Shown in pieces: positions 1 through 6,240 of a stretch of 6,482 nucleotides of DNA; the first letter of the stretch is position 1, and each line of letters starts with the position of its first letter. The stretch is taken from NCBI GenBank assembly GCA_002352185.1, contig DEHY01000204.1:15478-21959 (forward strand), in the 5' to 3' direction. Under the pieces are notes generated by a model. It was not told where the DNA came from, did no database searches, and saw nothing but the letters and a program-made list of their open reading frames with translations. Source of the stretch: Competibacteraceae bacterium UBA2788. Lineage in GTDB: Bacteria; Pseudomonadota; Gammaproteobacteria; Competibacterales; Competibacteraceae. The position numbers were made by a program, and so were the translations under genes.

Positions 1-340
1 CGCGCTTGCTGCGATTGGCCAGCAGCCCGGTCCAGGGTTTGCCGCGCCTGATCTGGCGCCACATCTGCTCGTAGACCCGGCGCGGGGTGCATTGATCCGA
101 CAGCATGGCGGTGTTCTTGCCGATGACTTCGCTGGCGGTGTAGCCGGTGACCTCGGTAAACGCCTGATTGACGTAAAAAATGTTGGCGGCGGTGTCGGTG
201 AGGCAAACAGCGGTGGTCAGCTGATCCACGACCTTGGAGAACACCCAGGGCGGCAGGTTCCTGGTCGCCGGCCCAGTCGGTTCCACATCGGTTGGAGTGG
301 GAGAGTACCCGAACGTGTTCTGATCGTTTTGGATAGTCAT
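1..340 (-). CDS. nifL: NifL, nitrogen fixation regulatory protein (N-terminal part, cut by window edge)
   Basis: NifL is a flavoprotein anti-activator. It binds NifA and blocks it when oxygen or fixed nitrogen is present. Only the first 113 codons are visible and the frame runs off the left edge without a stop. Residues ~33-113 look like the FAD-binding PAS domain of NifL: a VDQLTTAVCLTD segment, then NIFYVNQAF, VTGYTASEVIGKN, TPRRVYEQMW and GKPWTGLLANR. These resemble, as I recall it, the Azotobacter NifL PAS1 region (TDLKANILYAN, ITGY, EVLGKN, TPRLVYQALWGRL, KPWSGVLVNRR). The first ~32 residues are a variable, polar, Pro/Thr-rich lead. I chose the ATG at 340. An in-frame ATG at 361 would add seven residues, and neither has a convincing Shine-Dalgarno. 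The gene diverges from rnfA, as in the Azotobacter rnf1 region. The family call is strong because of the PAS pattern and the nif/rnf context. The kinase-like C-terminal part cannot be seen. Confidence 0.9.
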   Translation of the reverse strand, partial: MTIQNDQNTFGYSPTPTDVEPTGPATRNLPPWVFSKVVDQLTTAVCLTDTAANIFYVNQAFTEVTGYTASEVIGKNTAMLSDQCTPRRVYEQMWRQIRRGKPWTGLLANRSKR

Positions 341-357
341 GGCGTACTCGGTGTTGG

Positions 358-392
358 GCATGGATAGGGGGCATGGATAGGGAGCATGGATA
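358..392. repeat. 13-bp direct tandem repeat, 2.7 copies
   Basis: The unit GCATGGATAGGGG (358-370) is followed directly by GCATGGATAGGGA (371-383) and a partial GCATGGATA (384-392). On the minus strand each copy reads TATCCATGC, so each carries an ATG. Because the unit is 13 bp, the three ATGs lie in three different frames. Only the one at 361 is in frame with nifL. The repeat would lie in the nifL leader if the candidate start site near 393 is real. Its function is unknown and it may be simple slippage. Confidence 0.85.
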
Positions 393-403
393 CGACGGCT
401 ACA

Positions 404-419
404 TGCAAAGTCGTGACCA
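404..419 (-). promoter_or_regulatory. Weak candidate sigma-54 promoter for nifL
   Basis: Read on the minus strand, this is TGGTCACGACTTTGCA. The invariant GG (418-417) and GC (406-405) are exactly 10 bases apart and the -12 half (TTTGCA) is good. The -24 half matches only TGG, because CACG is shifted by one or two bases. The predicted start is near 393, 32 or 53 bases from the two possible nifL starts. The imperfect TGC-N10-ACA at 509-524 would be centred about 123 bp upstream. In Azotobacter nifLA is not NifA-driven, so this stays tentative. Confidence 0.3.
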
Positions 420-549
420 GTATCGCCGCCGAGATCGAATGGGTTGAGGGAGACAAGGGTTTTCCCGTGCCAAGCAAGGAGAAGCGCGATCAAGCCCATC
501 CATCGTTATGCGGCTTTTGCCACAACCGACGCCGCTTCTCGCACCGCAT

Positions 550-565
550 TGTCGCAAACCCTACA
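550..565 (+). promoter_or_regulatory. NifA upstream activator sequence for the rnf operon
   Basis: TGT-CGCAAACCCT-ACA is a perfect match to the NifA consensus TGT-N10-ACA. Its centre is about 112 bp upstream of the start site predicted from the -24/-12 element at 643-659, within the usual 80-150 bp range. NifA bound here would contact sigma-54 polymerase by looping and start rnfA transcription. The motif is palindromic, so it could also serve the divergent nifL gene, about 165 bp from its tentative start. Confidence 0.75.
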
Positions 566-642
566 TTGCTCCGACCCGGCCTGGAGCGGGATCAAGGTTG
601 GTAATGACCTGATTAGGAAAGAAATGGTTGTAATGGACGCCG

Positions 643-659
643 TTGGCATGATTGCTGCC
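643..659 (+). promoter_or_regulatory. Sigma-54 (-24/-12) promoter of rnfABCDGEH
   Basis: TTGGCATGATTGCTGCC has GG at 645-646 and GC at 657-658 with exactly 10 bases between them. The -24 half TTGGCATG is one base off TTGGCACG and the -12 half is CTGC rather than TTGC. The predicted start is about position 670, giving an 18-base leader that still contains the rnfA Shine-Dalgarno. The correctly placed NifA site supports the call. Confidence 0.7.
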
Positions 660-687
660 GAACCCGTGGCATGACGCGGAGGCCGAC

Positions 688-1269
688 ATGCGCGATTACC
701 TGTTCATCCTGCTGGGCACGGCGTTTGTCAACAACGTGGTGCTGGTCCGATTTTTGGGGTTGTGCCCGTTCATGGGGGTTTCCAACAAGGTGGATTCCGC
801 CGTGGGCATGGGGCTGGCCACTACGTTCGTGCTGACCCTGGCGGTCTCGATCTGCTGGCTGTTGGAGCGTTACGTGCTGATTCCGTTGGACATTCAGTTC
901 CTGCGGATTCTGGCGTTCATCCTGGTCATCGCCGCCTTGGTGCAGTTCACCGAGATGTTCGTCCGCAAGGCCAGTCCCGCCCTGTATCAAGTGCTGGGTA
1001 TCTATTTACCGCTGATCACCACCAACTGCGCGGTGTTCGGCATGGCGCTGCTCAATATCCAGCAACCGCATAGCCTGCTGGAAAGTCTGCTGTTCGGGTT
1101 CGGTTCCGCCCTGGGATTCACCCTGGTGCTGGTGCTGTTCGCCGGTTTGCGCGAGCGGCTGGCGCTGGCCAACGTGCCGGAACCCTTCGTCGGCGCCCCG
1201 ATCGGCTTCATCGCCGCCGGCCTGCTGGCGCTGGCGTTCATGGGGTTCGTGGGCTTGCCGACGCGCTAG
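688..1269 (+). CDS. rnfA: RnfA, membrane subunit of the Rnf electron transport complex
   Basis: RnfA is one of two homologous six-helix membrane subunits (with RnfE) at the core of Rnf. In the Rnf/Nqr family the pair holds an iron-sulfur centre inside the membrane that carries electrons across it. The 193-residue product matches the usual family length. It shows the signature [13 protein letters not shown], with Cys26, and TTNCAVFG, with Cys114, the two cysteines expected to ligate the intramembrane centre. The rest is almost all hydrophobic helices with short charged loops. I chose the ATG at 688 because the family starts with M-x-DYL and GCGGAGG (676-682) lies just upstream. In-frame TTG 652 falls before the predicted transcription start. 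RnfA is first in the operon, and 75 bases separate it from rnfB. Confidence 0.97.
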   Translation: MRDYLFILLGTAFVNNVVLVRFLGLCPFMGVSNKVDSAVGMGLATTFVLTLAVSICWLLERYVLIPLDIQFLRILAFILVIAALVQFTEMFVRKASPALYQVLGIYLPLITTNCAVFGMALLNIQQPHSLLESLLFGFGSALGFTLVLVLFAGLRERLALANVPEPFVGAPIGFIAAGLLALAFMGFVGLPTR

Positions 1270-1275
1270 CGATGG

Positions 1276-1323
1276 AAAATTCTCCTCGCCCGCCTGCGGG
1301 AGAAAGGGGAGAGGGCTTTATTT
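1276..1323. repeat. Hairpin-forming element between rnfA and rnfB
   Basis: This is the only sizeable gap inside the operon. CCCGC (1289-1293) pairs perfectly with GCGGG (1296-1300). TTCT (1280-1283) pairs with AGAA (1301-1304) across a left-side bulge, and TCTCC (1281-1285) can alternatively pair with GGAGA (1308-1312). Purine-rich GGGGAGAGGG follows, then CTTTATTTC. Elements with this look, C/T-rich then G/A-rich around a CCCGC-GCGGG stem, are familiar as dispersed intergenic repeats in many proteobacteria. The T-run is short and broken, so it is at best a leaky terminator, an RNA-processing site or a stability element. Confidence 0.5.
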
Positions 1324-1344
1324 CAGCATTGGGAGCGTATTGAG

Positions 1345-1878
1345 ATGATCGCCGCCGTATTGAGCTTGACGCTGTTGGGACTTGGGCTGGGCTGGGTGCT
1401 GGGTCTCGCCGCCCGCTATCTGCGGGTGGAGAGCAATCCCCTGCACGAGGAAATCCAGCAAATGCTGCCGAGGGTCAATTGCGGGCAGTGCGGCTATCCG
1501 GGCTGCAATGGCGCAGCCGAAGCGCTGGCCGCCGGCAAGGCCGCCGTCACGCTCTGCCCGCCCGGCGGCCCGACCCTGGTTCAGGCGCTGGCGGCGAAGC
1601 TGGGCGTCGCGGTGGACGGCGCATCCAACGGCGGTCCGCCTCTGCTCGCGCACGTCAACGAAGCGACCTGTATCGGCTGCGCCCACTGCGGCGGCAGGTG
1701 TCCCACCGACGCCATCGTTGGCGCGCCCAGGCAGATTCACGGCGTCATCCAGGATGCCTGTATCGGCTGCGGGCTGTGCGTGGACGTGTGCCCGACCGAG
1801 TGCCTGCAACTGCGGCCCGCCGCTCTCACCCTGAAGACGTGGCACTGGCCCAAGCCGGCGCTGGGCCTCGGAGTTTGA
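1345..1878 (+). CDS. rnfB: RnfB, iron-sulfur subunit of the Rnf complex
   Basis: RnfB is the membrane-anchored ferredoxin-like subunit, thought to pass electrons to the soluble ferredoxin or flavodoxin that feeds nitrogenase. Residues ~1-23 form one N-terminal membrane helix. A four-cysteine RnfB-type [4Fe-4S] motif follows: Cys46, Cys49 and Cys54 in NCGQCGYPGC, with Cys71 in LCPPGGP. Two ferredoxin-type clusters come next: Cys109/112/115/119 (CIGCAHCGGRCPTDAI) and Cys139/142/145/149 (CIGCGLCVDVCPTECL). All twelve cysteines are present. At 177 residues it is close to the usual length for short RnfB proteins, which lack the extra ferredoxin repeats seen in some clostridia. Translation starts at ATG 1345 with GGGAG at 1331-1335. 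rnfC begins five bases after the stop codon. Confidence 0.97.
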   Translation: MIAAVLSLTLLGLGLGWVLGLAARYLRVESNPLHEEIQQMLPRVNCGQCGYPGCNGAAEALAAGKAAVTLCPPGGPTLVQALAAKLGVAVDGASNGGPPLLAHVNEATCIGCAHCGGRCPTDAIVGAPRQIHGVIQDACIGCGLCVDVCPTECLQLRPAALTLKTWHWPKPALGLGV

Positions 1879-1882
1879 TGCC

Positions 1883-3349
1883 ATGAAACTGTTCAATTTC
1901 TGGGGTGGCGTGCATCCGGCCGGACAAAAACACCTGAGCGCCGATCAGCCGATTCAAGTCTTGCCGATGCCCGCCCGGCTGCACGTTCCACTGCAACAGC
2001 ACACCGGTCGGTCGGCGGTGCCGGTGGTCAAGGTCGGGCAGATTGTTCGCAAGGGCGAGTTGCTGGGTCGGGCGCAAGGCGGGGTTTCGGCGTCGGTGCA
2101 TGCGCCCACCTCCGGCGTGGTCGCGGCCATCGGCGATTTCGCCGCGCCGCATGTGTCCGGCCTGCCGTTGCCGACCATCACGCTGGAGAGCGATGGCGAG
2201 GATCTCTGGCTAGAGCGGGAACCGCCGCCCGACCCGTTCACGCTGGAGCCGGAGGACATCGCCGCCCGCATCGGTGAGGCCGGCATCGTCGGCATGGGTG
2301 GGGCCAATTTTCCGGCGGCGCTCAAGCTCGGCAAGGCGCGGCAGGCCAAGGTGCATACCCTGGCGGTCAACGGCGCCGAGTGCGAGCCGTACATGACCTG
2401 CGACGACCGCTTGATGCGCGAGCGGGCCGAGCAGATCGTGGACGGCGTGCGCCTGATGCTCCACGCCTTGCAGGCGCCCAACGCGGTGATCGCCATCGAG
2501 GACAACAAGCCGGAAGCGGTGGCCCGCATGAAGGCGGCCTGCCAGTCCGAGCGCCAGATGCGGGTGGCGATGGTGCCATCGCGTTATCCCGCCGGTTCGG
2601 CCAAGCAGTTGATCCAGATTCTGACCGGCCTGGAAACGCCCGCCGGGGGACGCGGCACCGACACCGGCGTGCTGGTGCATAACGTCGGCACCGCCTACGC
2701 CGTGCATCGGGCGCTGCGCCACGCCCATCCGCTGATTTCGCGGATCGTGACCGTCACCGGCGGCGCGGTGGCCCGACCGCAAAACCTGGAAGCTCCCATC
2801 GGCGCGCTGGTCGAGGATTTGCTGGCGTTCTGCGGCGGAGTGGCGGAAACGCCCGCCCGCCTGCTGATGGGCGGGCCGATGATGGGCCAGCCGTTGCCCG
2901 GCACCCAAGTGCCCATCGTCAAGGGCACCAACGGCATTCTGGCGCTGACCGCCGCCGAAGCCCGCCTGGAGGCGACGCCCTCGCCCTGCATCCGCTGCGG
3001 ACGCTGCGTCGAAGCCTGTCCGATGGGCTTGATGCCGCTGGAAATGTCCAAGCGCGCCCGTCACGACGATCTGGACGGGGCGCTGGATTTCGGGCTGATC
3101 GACTGCATCAGTTGCGGTTCTTGCGCCTACGCCTGTCCCTCGCGCATTCCGCTGGTCCAGTATTTCGAGTACGCCAAGGGCGCGCTCGAAACCCGGCAGC
3201 GGGCGGAACAGAAGGCCAAGGAAACCCGTCGCTTGCTGGAACAGCGGCAAGCGCGGCTGGCGCGGGAGGAGCGGGCCAAGGCCGAAGCGGCGGCGCGGCG
3301 TCGAGCGGAAAAACGCCAGGCCAAGGCGAAGGCAGGAGCGGCGGCATGA
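1883..3349 (+). CDS. rnfC: RnfC, NADH-binding flavin/iron-sulfur subunit of the Rnf complex
   Basis: RnfC is the peripheral subunit that takes electrons from NADH through FMN and two [4Fe-4S] clusters. The 488-residue product begins with the family's WGGVHP motif near residue 7, then a lipoyl-like domain (VGQIVRKGELLG, HAPTSGVV). The Gly-rich GIVGMGGANFP (134-144) and AVNGAECEPYMTCD (161-174) belong to the nucleotide/flavin domain related to NuoF. Two ferredoxin clusters follow: Cys369/372/375/379 and Cys408/411/414/418. The last ~60 residues form a highly charged Ala/Arg/Lys/Glu helix, probably a coiled coil. It is short compared with the long repeat tail of E. coli RsxC. The start is supported by CGGAG at 1869-1873. 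The stop overlaps the rnfD start (ATGA, 3346-3349), which suggests coupled translation. Confidence 0.97.
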   Translation: MKLFNFWGGVHPAGQKHLSADQPIQVLPMPARLHVPLQQHTGRSAVPVVKVGQIVRKGELLGRAQGGVSASVHAPTSGVVAAIGDFAAPHVSGLPLPTITLESDGEDLWLEREPPPDPFTLEPEDIAARIGEAGIVGMGGANFPAALKLGKARQAKVHTLAVNGAECEPYMTCDDRLMRERAEQIVDGVRLMLHALQAPNAVIAIEDNKPEAVARMKAACQSERQMRVAMVPSRYPAGSAKQLIQILTGLETPAGGRGTDTGVLVHNVGTAYAVHRALRHAHPLISRIVTVTGGAVARPQNLEAPIGALVEDLLAFCGGVAETPARLLMGGPMMGQPLPGTQVPIVKGTNGILALTAAEARLEATPSPCIRCGRCVEACPMGLMPLEMSKRARHDDLDGALDFGLIDCISCGSCAYACPSRIPLVQYFEYAKGALETRQRAEQKAKETRRLLEQRQARLAREERAKAEAAARRRAEKRQAKAKAGAAA

Positions 3350-4452
3350 GCGTGCATTTGCCCAGCGCGCCCCACGCTCATGCGTCCGACAGCGTGCCGC
3401 GCATCATGGGCCTGGTGCTGTTGGCGGTGGCGCCCGCCACGCTATACGGCATCGTGCTGTTCGGCTGGCCGGCGCTGAATCTGTTTTTGGTCACGATATT
3501 GACGTGCCTGCTGGGCGAGGCGGTTTGTCTGCGGCTGGCCGGGCGTGCGGTGCGACCGTTTTTGCTGGACGGTTCCGCCCTGCTGACCGGGGTTTTGCTC
3601 GCCTTGTCGCTGCCGCCGTGGGCGCCGTGGTGGATCGGCGCCATCGGCGGCTTTTTCGCCATCGTGGTCGGCAAGCAGGTGTTCGGCGGTATCGGCCAGA
3701 ACCTCTTCAACCCGGCGATGCTGGCACGGGTGGCCCTGCTGGTGTCGTTTCCGGTCGAGATGACGCTCTGGCTGGAACCGCGTCCGCCGTTTTCCGGCGC
3801 TGCGCCCGGTTTCCTGGAAGGTTTGGCGATCACGTTTGGCGGCATCCCCGACATCGACGCGGTGAGCGGGGCGACCATTCTGGGCCACGTCCGCACCGAG
3901 CTGGGCATGGCCCGCGAACTCGGCCAGATCCTGCCCGGCCATTACGGGGCCGGGACCGCCGCGCTGGGCTGGACCGGCGGCAGTCTGGGCGAAACGTCCG
4001 ACCTGTTGATCCTGATCGGCGGGCTGTGGCTGCTGTGGCGGCGGGTGTTCACCTGGCATGTGCCGGTCGCCCTGCTGGCGACGGTGCTGGTGCTGGCCGC
4101 CGGGTTCAATTGGCTGAATCCCGAGCGGTTCGCCGGTCCGGCGGTGCATCTGCTGTCGGGCGGTTTGATGCTGGGCGCGTTCTTCATCGCCACCGATCCG
4201 GTGACTTCGCCGACCACCAAGCTGGGGCAACTGATCTTCGGCGCCGGCTGCGGCGTGCTGGTGTACGTCATCCGCACCTGGGGCGGCTATCCCGAAGGGG
4301 TGGCGTTCGCCGTGGTGCTGATGAACGCGGCCACGCCGCTGATCGATCATTACGTCCGTCCGCGCATCTACGGCCGCACCTGGCGCGGCCAATCCCGTCC
4401 GGTGCCCGAACGCGCCAGGCGTCCGCCCGCCGGATCGGGAGGCACCGAATGA
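3346..4452 (+). CDS. rnfD: RnfD, flavin-carrying membrane subunit of the Rnf complex
   Basis: RnfD is a multi-helix membrane subunit related to NqrB. It carries a covalently linked FMN and helps couple electron flow to ion movement. The 368-residue product has repeated hydrophobic segments from residue ~20 to ~345. The flavin-attachment motif VSGAT is at 173-177, so Thr177 is the expected FMN site. Other family-typical stretches are QNLFNPAMLARV, FIATDPVTSPTT and a Tyr-Pro-Glu-Gly-Val-Ala-Phe segment near the last helix. I start it at ATG 3346, with AGGAG seven bases upstream inside rnfC. Longer in-frame versions would only translate rnfC sequence out of frame. The tail after the last helix is Arg/Pro-rich. 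Its stop overlaps the rnfG start by four bases. Confidence 0.97.
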   Translation: MSVHLPSAPHAHASDSVPRIMGLVLLAVAPATLYGIVLFGWPALNLFLVTILTCLLGEAVCLRLAGRAVRPFLLDGSALLTGVLLALSLPPWAPWWIGAIGGFFAIVVGKQVFGGIGQNLFNPAMLARVALLVSFPVEMTLWLEPRPPFSGAAPGFLEGLAITFGGIPDIDAVSGATILGHVRTELGMARELGQILPGHYGAGTAALGWTGGSLGETSDLLILIGGLWLLWRRVFTWHVPVALLATVLVLAAGFNWLNPERFAGPAVHLLSGGLMLGAFFIATDPVTSPTTKLGQLIFGAGCGVLVYVIRTWGGYPEGVAFAVVLMNAATPLIDHYVRPRIYGRTWRGQSRPVPERARRPPAGSGGTE

Positions 4453-5123
4453 ACCCGTGGTTCCTGAAGCCGGAATCCCGGCAACGGCTGGGCTATCACG
4501 TCGCGTTGCTGGGCGGCGTGGCCCTGCTCACCAGCGCGGCCATCGGTGTCGCCGATCACCTGACCCGCGCCGACATCGCCCAGCGCCGGTTGGAGGATCT
4601 GCAAGTGACCTTGCAGCAGGTCGTTCCGGCCACGCACTACGACAACGATCTGGTGCGCGACACGGTGACCGTCGATGATGGCGACCAACTGCTGGTGGCG
4701 TACCGGGCGCGGCGCGGCGGCCAAGTCCAAGCGGTGTGCTATCAGGTCAGCGCGCCGGGCTATGGCAACACCGCGATGGTGATCGCCATCGGGATAGATC
4801 GCGCCGGCAATCTGTTGGGCGCACGGGTGATCAGCCACAACGAGACGCCGGGCCTGGGCGACAAGATCGAATCGAGCAAATCCGACTGGATTTTGAGTTT
4901 CACCGGCCGTTCGCTGAACGACCCGCAACCGGATCAATGGGCGGTGAAAAAGGATGGCGGCGTCTTCGATCAATTCACCGGCGCCACCATCACCCCGCGC
5001 GCCGTGGTGAAGGCGGTCAAGGCGGGGCTGGAATTCTTCGCCGCCCATCGCGCCTTGTTGCTGGACGAGACCGCGCCCGGACCCATCGCCGGTCAGCCGG
5101 CTCCCGACCGAGGAAACAACTGA
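4449..5123 (+). CDS. rnfG: RnfG, periplasmic FMN-binding subunit of the Rnf complex
   Basis: RnfG is a single-helix membrane protein, related to NqrC, whose periplasmic domain carries covalent FMN. The 224-residue product has a short N-terminal stretch, a membrane helix at ~16-36, and a soluble FMN-binding domain. The attachment motif is FTGATIT, with Thr180 as the expected linkage residue. The family's SHNETPGLGDKI segment and the VKKDGGVFDQF lead-in are both present. The first motif residue is Thr instead of the common Ser (TGAT for SGAT), which is conservative. Translation starts at ATG 4449, overlapping the rnfD stop, with GGGAGG six bases upstream. Its stop TGA shares one base with the rnfE start (TGATG). 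The Pro-rich C-terminus (~208-220) is probably disordered. Confidence 0.96.
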   Translation: MNPWFLKPESRQRLGYHVALLGGVALLTSAAIGVADHLTRADIAQRRLEDLQVTLQQVVPATHYDNDLVRDTVTVDDGDQLLVAYRARRGGQVQAVCYQVSAPGYGNTAMVIAIGIDRAGNLLGARVISHNETPGLGDKIESSKSDWILSFTGRSLNDPQPDQWAVKKDGGVFDQFTGATITPRAVVKAVKAGLEFFAAHRALLLDETAPGPIAGQPAPDRGNN

Positions 5124-5821
5124 TGAGCGAGGACTATCGCGGCATTTTCGCCGATGGCCTCTGGCGCAATAATGTCGCCTTCGTGCAAATACTGGCGCTG
5201 TGCCCATTGATGGCGGTGACCACCACCGCCACCAACGGCCTCGGCATGGGCCTAGCGACCACCGGCGTGTTGCTCGCCTCTAACGTGGTGATCGCCGGTT
5301 GCCGCGACCTGATCAGTCAGGAGGTGCGGATTCCGGTGTTCGTGCTGCTGATCGCCGCGCTGGTGTCTCTGGCGGACATGGCGATCAATGCCTGGCTGCA
5401 CGAGCTGTACAAGGTGCTGGGACTGTTTATCCCCTTGATCGTGGTCAACTGCTCGGTGCTGGGCCGCGCCGAGATGTTCGCTTCCAAACAGCCGGTGTTG
5501 GCCTCGGCGGTGGATGGTTTGGCGATGGGGTTGGGCTACACCGCAGCGTTGATGCTGCTCGGCGGTTGTCGGGAAATCCTGGGCAGCGCCACCTTGTTCG
5601 CTCATGCCTCGCTATTGCTGGGCGACGGCTTCGCCTTTCTCGAAACCACGCTCATCCCGAAGTACAAGGGTTTCCTGCTGATGCTGCTGCCGCCCGGCGG
5701 TTTTCTGGCGCTGGGGTTCCTGCTGGCCGGCAAGCGGGCGGCGGAACGGCGCTGGGAGCGGCGGGCGGCAGGTCGGGGCAAGGTCGGGACGGGGGCGGAA
5801 CAGTCGCCATCCACGGCCTGA
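5123..5821 (+). CDS. rnfE: RnfE, membrane subunit of the Rnf complex
   Basis: RnfE is the partner and distant homologue of RnfA. The two pack as inverted halves around an intramembrane iron-sulfur centre. The 232-residue product has the motif NVAFVQILALCPLM with Cys27, and IVVNCSVLGRAE with Cys110. These mirror Cys26 and Cys114 of RnfA. About six membrane helices can be read, including one that starts after the conserved KYKGFLLMLLPPGGF region near residues 185-200. The last ~28 residues are charged, rich in Arg, Gly and Ser, and presumably cytoplasmic and poorly conserved. AGGA (5111-5114) lies eight bases before ATG 5123. Larger open frames across this area come from reading rnfG in another frame. 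rnfH follows after 27 bases. Confidence 0.97.
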   Translation: MSEDYRGIFADGLWRNNVAFVQILALCPLMAVTTTATNGLGMGLATTGVLLASNVVIAGCRDLISQEVRIPVFVLLIAALVSLADMAINAWLHELYKVLGLFIPLIVVNCSVLGRAEMFASKQPVLASAVDGLAMGLGYTAALMLLGGCREILGSATLFAHASLLLGDGFAFLETTLIPKYKGFLLMLLPPGGFLALGFLLAGKRAAERRWERRAAGRGKVGTGAEQSPSTA

Positions 5822-5848
5822 TTCCATTTCAAAATCAAGGAGAGGATC

Positions 5849-6139
5849 GTGCAAGTCAGCGTTGCTTATACCGAGCCATCACAACAAATCTGGCTGTCGC
5901 TGGACGTGCCCGAGGGCAGTACGGTGCTCCAGGCCATCGAACGCTCCGGCATTCTGGCGCGCTGCCCGGAACTGGATTTGAACAAGAACAAGGTCGGCAT
6001 CTTCGGCAAGATCACCAAGCTGGCCGCGCCGCTCGCCGACGGCGACCGGGTGGAGATTTATCGGCCGATCACCGTCGATCCCAAGACCGTGCCGCAGCGG
6101 AAAATCGCTGCGCTAGATGAAGATGAGGACGACGATTAG
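5849..6139 (+). CDS. rnfH: RnfH family ubiquitin-like protein
   Basis: RnfH is a small beta-grasp (ubiquitin-like/ThiS-like) protein found as the last gene of many rnf operons in diazotrophs. It is needed for Rnf function or accumulation in Rhodobacter and Azotobacter, but its molecular job is not settled. The 96-residue product fits the family: VSVAYTEPSQQIWLSLDVPEG, then AIERSGIL, NKVGIFGKITKL and the signature DGDRVEIYRPI. The C-terminus ends in an acidic run (DEDEDDD) with no Gly-Gly, so ubiquitin-type conjugation is not expected. Translation starts at GTG 5849, supported by the strong AAGGAGAGG at 5838-5846; no upstream ATG fits better. It stops at TAG 6139. No clear intrinsic terminator follows. 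Confidence 0.95.
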   Translation: MQVSVAYTEPSQQIWLSLDVPEGSTVLQAIERSGILARCPELDLNKNKVGIFGKITKLAAPLADGDRVEIYRPITVDPKTVPQRKIAALDEDEDDD

Positions 6140-6163
6140 CGGGTGCGGCAACCGTTCACTTCC

Positions 6164-6233
6164 TTGGGGCCTGCATTGTGCCGTTACCGACAATCGCCGC
6201 TTCCGGGTTGTGACAAACGCCACGAGGCCCCAA
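6164..6233. repeat. 9-bp perfect inverted repeat flanking the nifB activator site
   Basis: TTGGGGCCT (6164-6172) and AGGCCCCAA (6225-6233) are exact reverse complements separated by 52 bases. The spacer contains the NifA site at 6177-6192 and a second imperfect one at 6209-6224. The loop is too long, and a T-run is absent, so it does not look like a normal rho-independent terminator of the rnf operon. It could be a regulator's operator pair, or a long stem in readthrough RNA. Confidence 0.6.
6177..6192 (+). promoter_or_regulatory. NifA upstream activator sequence for nifB
   Basis: TGT-GCCGTTACCG-ACA matches TGT-N10-ACA exactly. The dyad extends two more bases on each side (ATTGT/ACAAT, 6175-6194), which should strengthen binding. 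Its centre is about 125 bp upstream of the start predicted from the sigma-54 element at 6284-6299. A second copy with one mismatch, TGT-N10-ACG, lies at 6209-6224. Confidence 0.8.
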
Positions 6234-6240
6234 TCTCTCC

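Larger units (their letters stand above)
341..687. other. Divergent nifL-rnfA intergenic control region
   Basis: This 347-base stretch separates nifL (minus) from rnfA (plus). Short frames inside it have no recognisable protein features and I regard them as chance. From left to right it holds a 13-bp tandem repeat (358-392), a weak minus-strand GG-N10-GC element (404-419), a perfect TGT-N10-ACA NifA site (550-565), and the rnfA -24/-12 promoter (643-659). There is also a one-mismatch TGC-N10-ACA at 509-524. A moderately AT-rich stretch at about 600-630 could be bent DNA between activator and promoter, but the best IHF-like core (ATCAA at 591-595) lacks the TTR half. Confidence 0.75.

Noticed and set aside
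92..367. Plus-strand open frame of 91 codons, Gly/Val-rich
   Set aside because: It lies antisense to nifL, whose PAS-domain translation is clearly the real one; no family features.
458..473. Minus-strand TTGGCACG (466-473), a perfect -24 half of a sigma-54 promoter facing nifL
   Set aside because: At the required 10-base spacing the -12 dinucleotide is CC, not GC (plus-strand 458-459 is GG), and no shifted spacing restores it.
386..674. Two short plus-strand open frames in the nifL-rnfA gap
   Set aside because: No ribosome-binding sites, no recognisable motifs, and they run across the NifA site and rnfA promoter.
652..687. TTG 652 as the rnfA start
   Set aside because: It lies upstream of the predicted transcription start; ATG 688 has a good Shine-Dalgarno and gives the standard RnfA N-terminus and length.
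3442..4392. Long minus-strand open frame opposite rnfD (and similar ones opposite rnfC and rnfG)
   Set aside because: Gln/His/Arg-rich composition is typical of antisense frames in high-GC genes; the plus strand encodes well-conserved Rnf proteins.
3504..4448. Long N-terminal extension of rnfG in its own frame through rnfD
   Set aside because: The extension is an Arg/Ala/Gly-rich out-of-frame reading of rnfD; ATG 4449 has a Shine-Dalgarno and matches the family start.
6164..6240. Rho-independent terminator for the rnf operon
   Set aside because: The 52-base loop is too long and no T-run follows the right arm.
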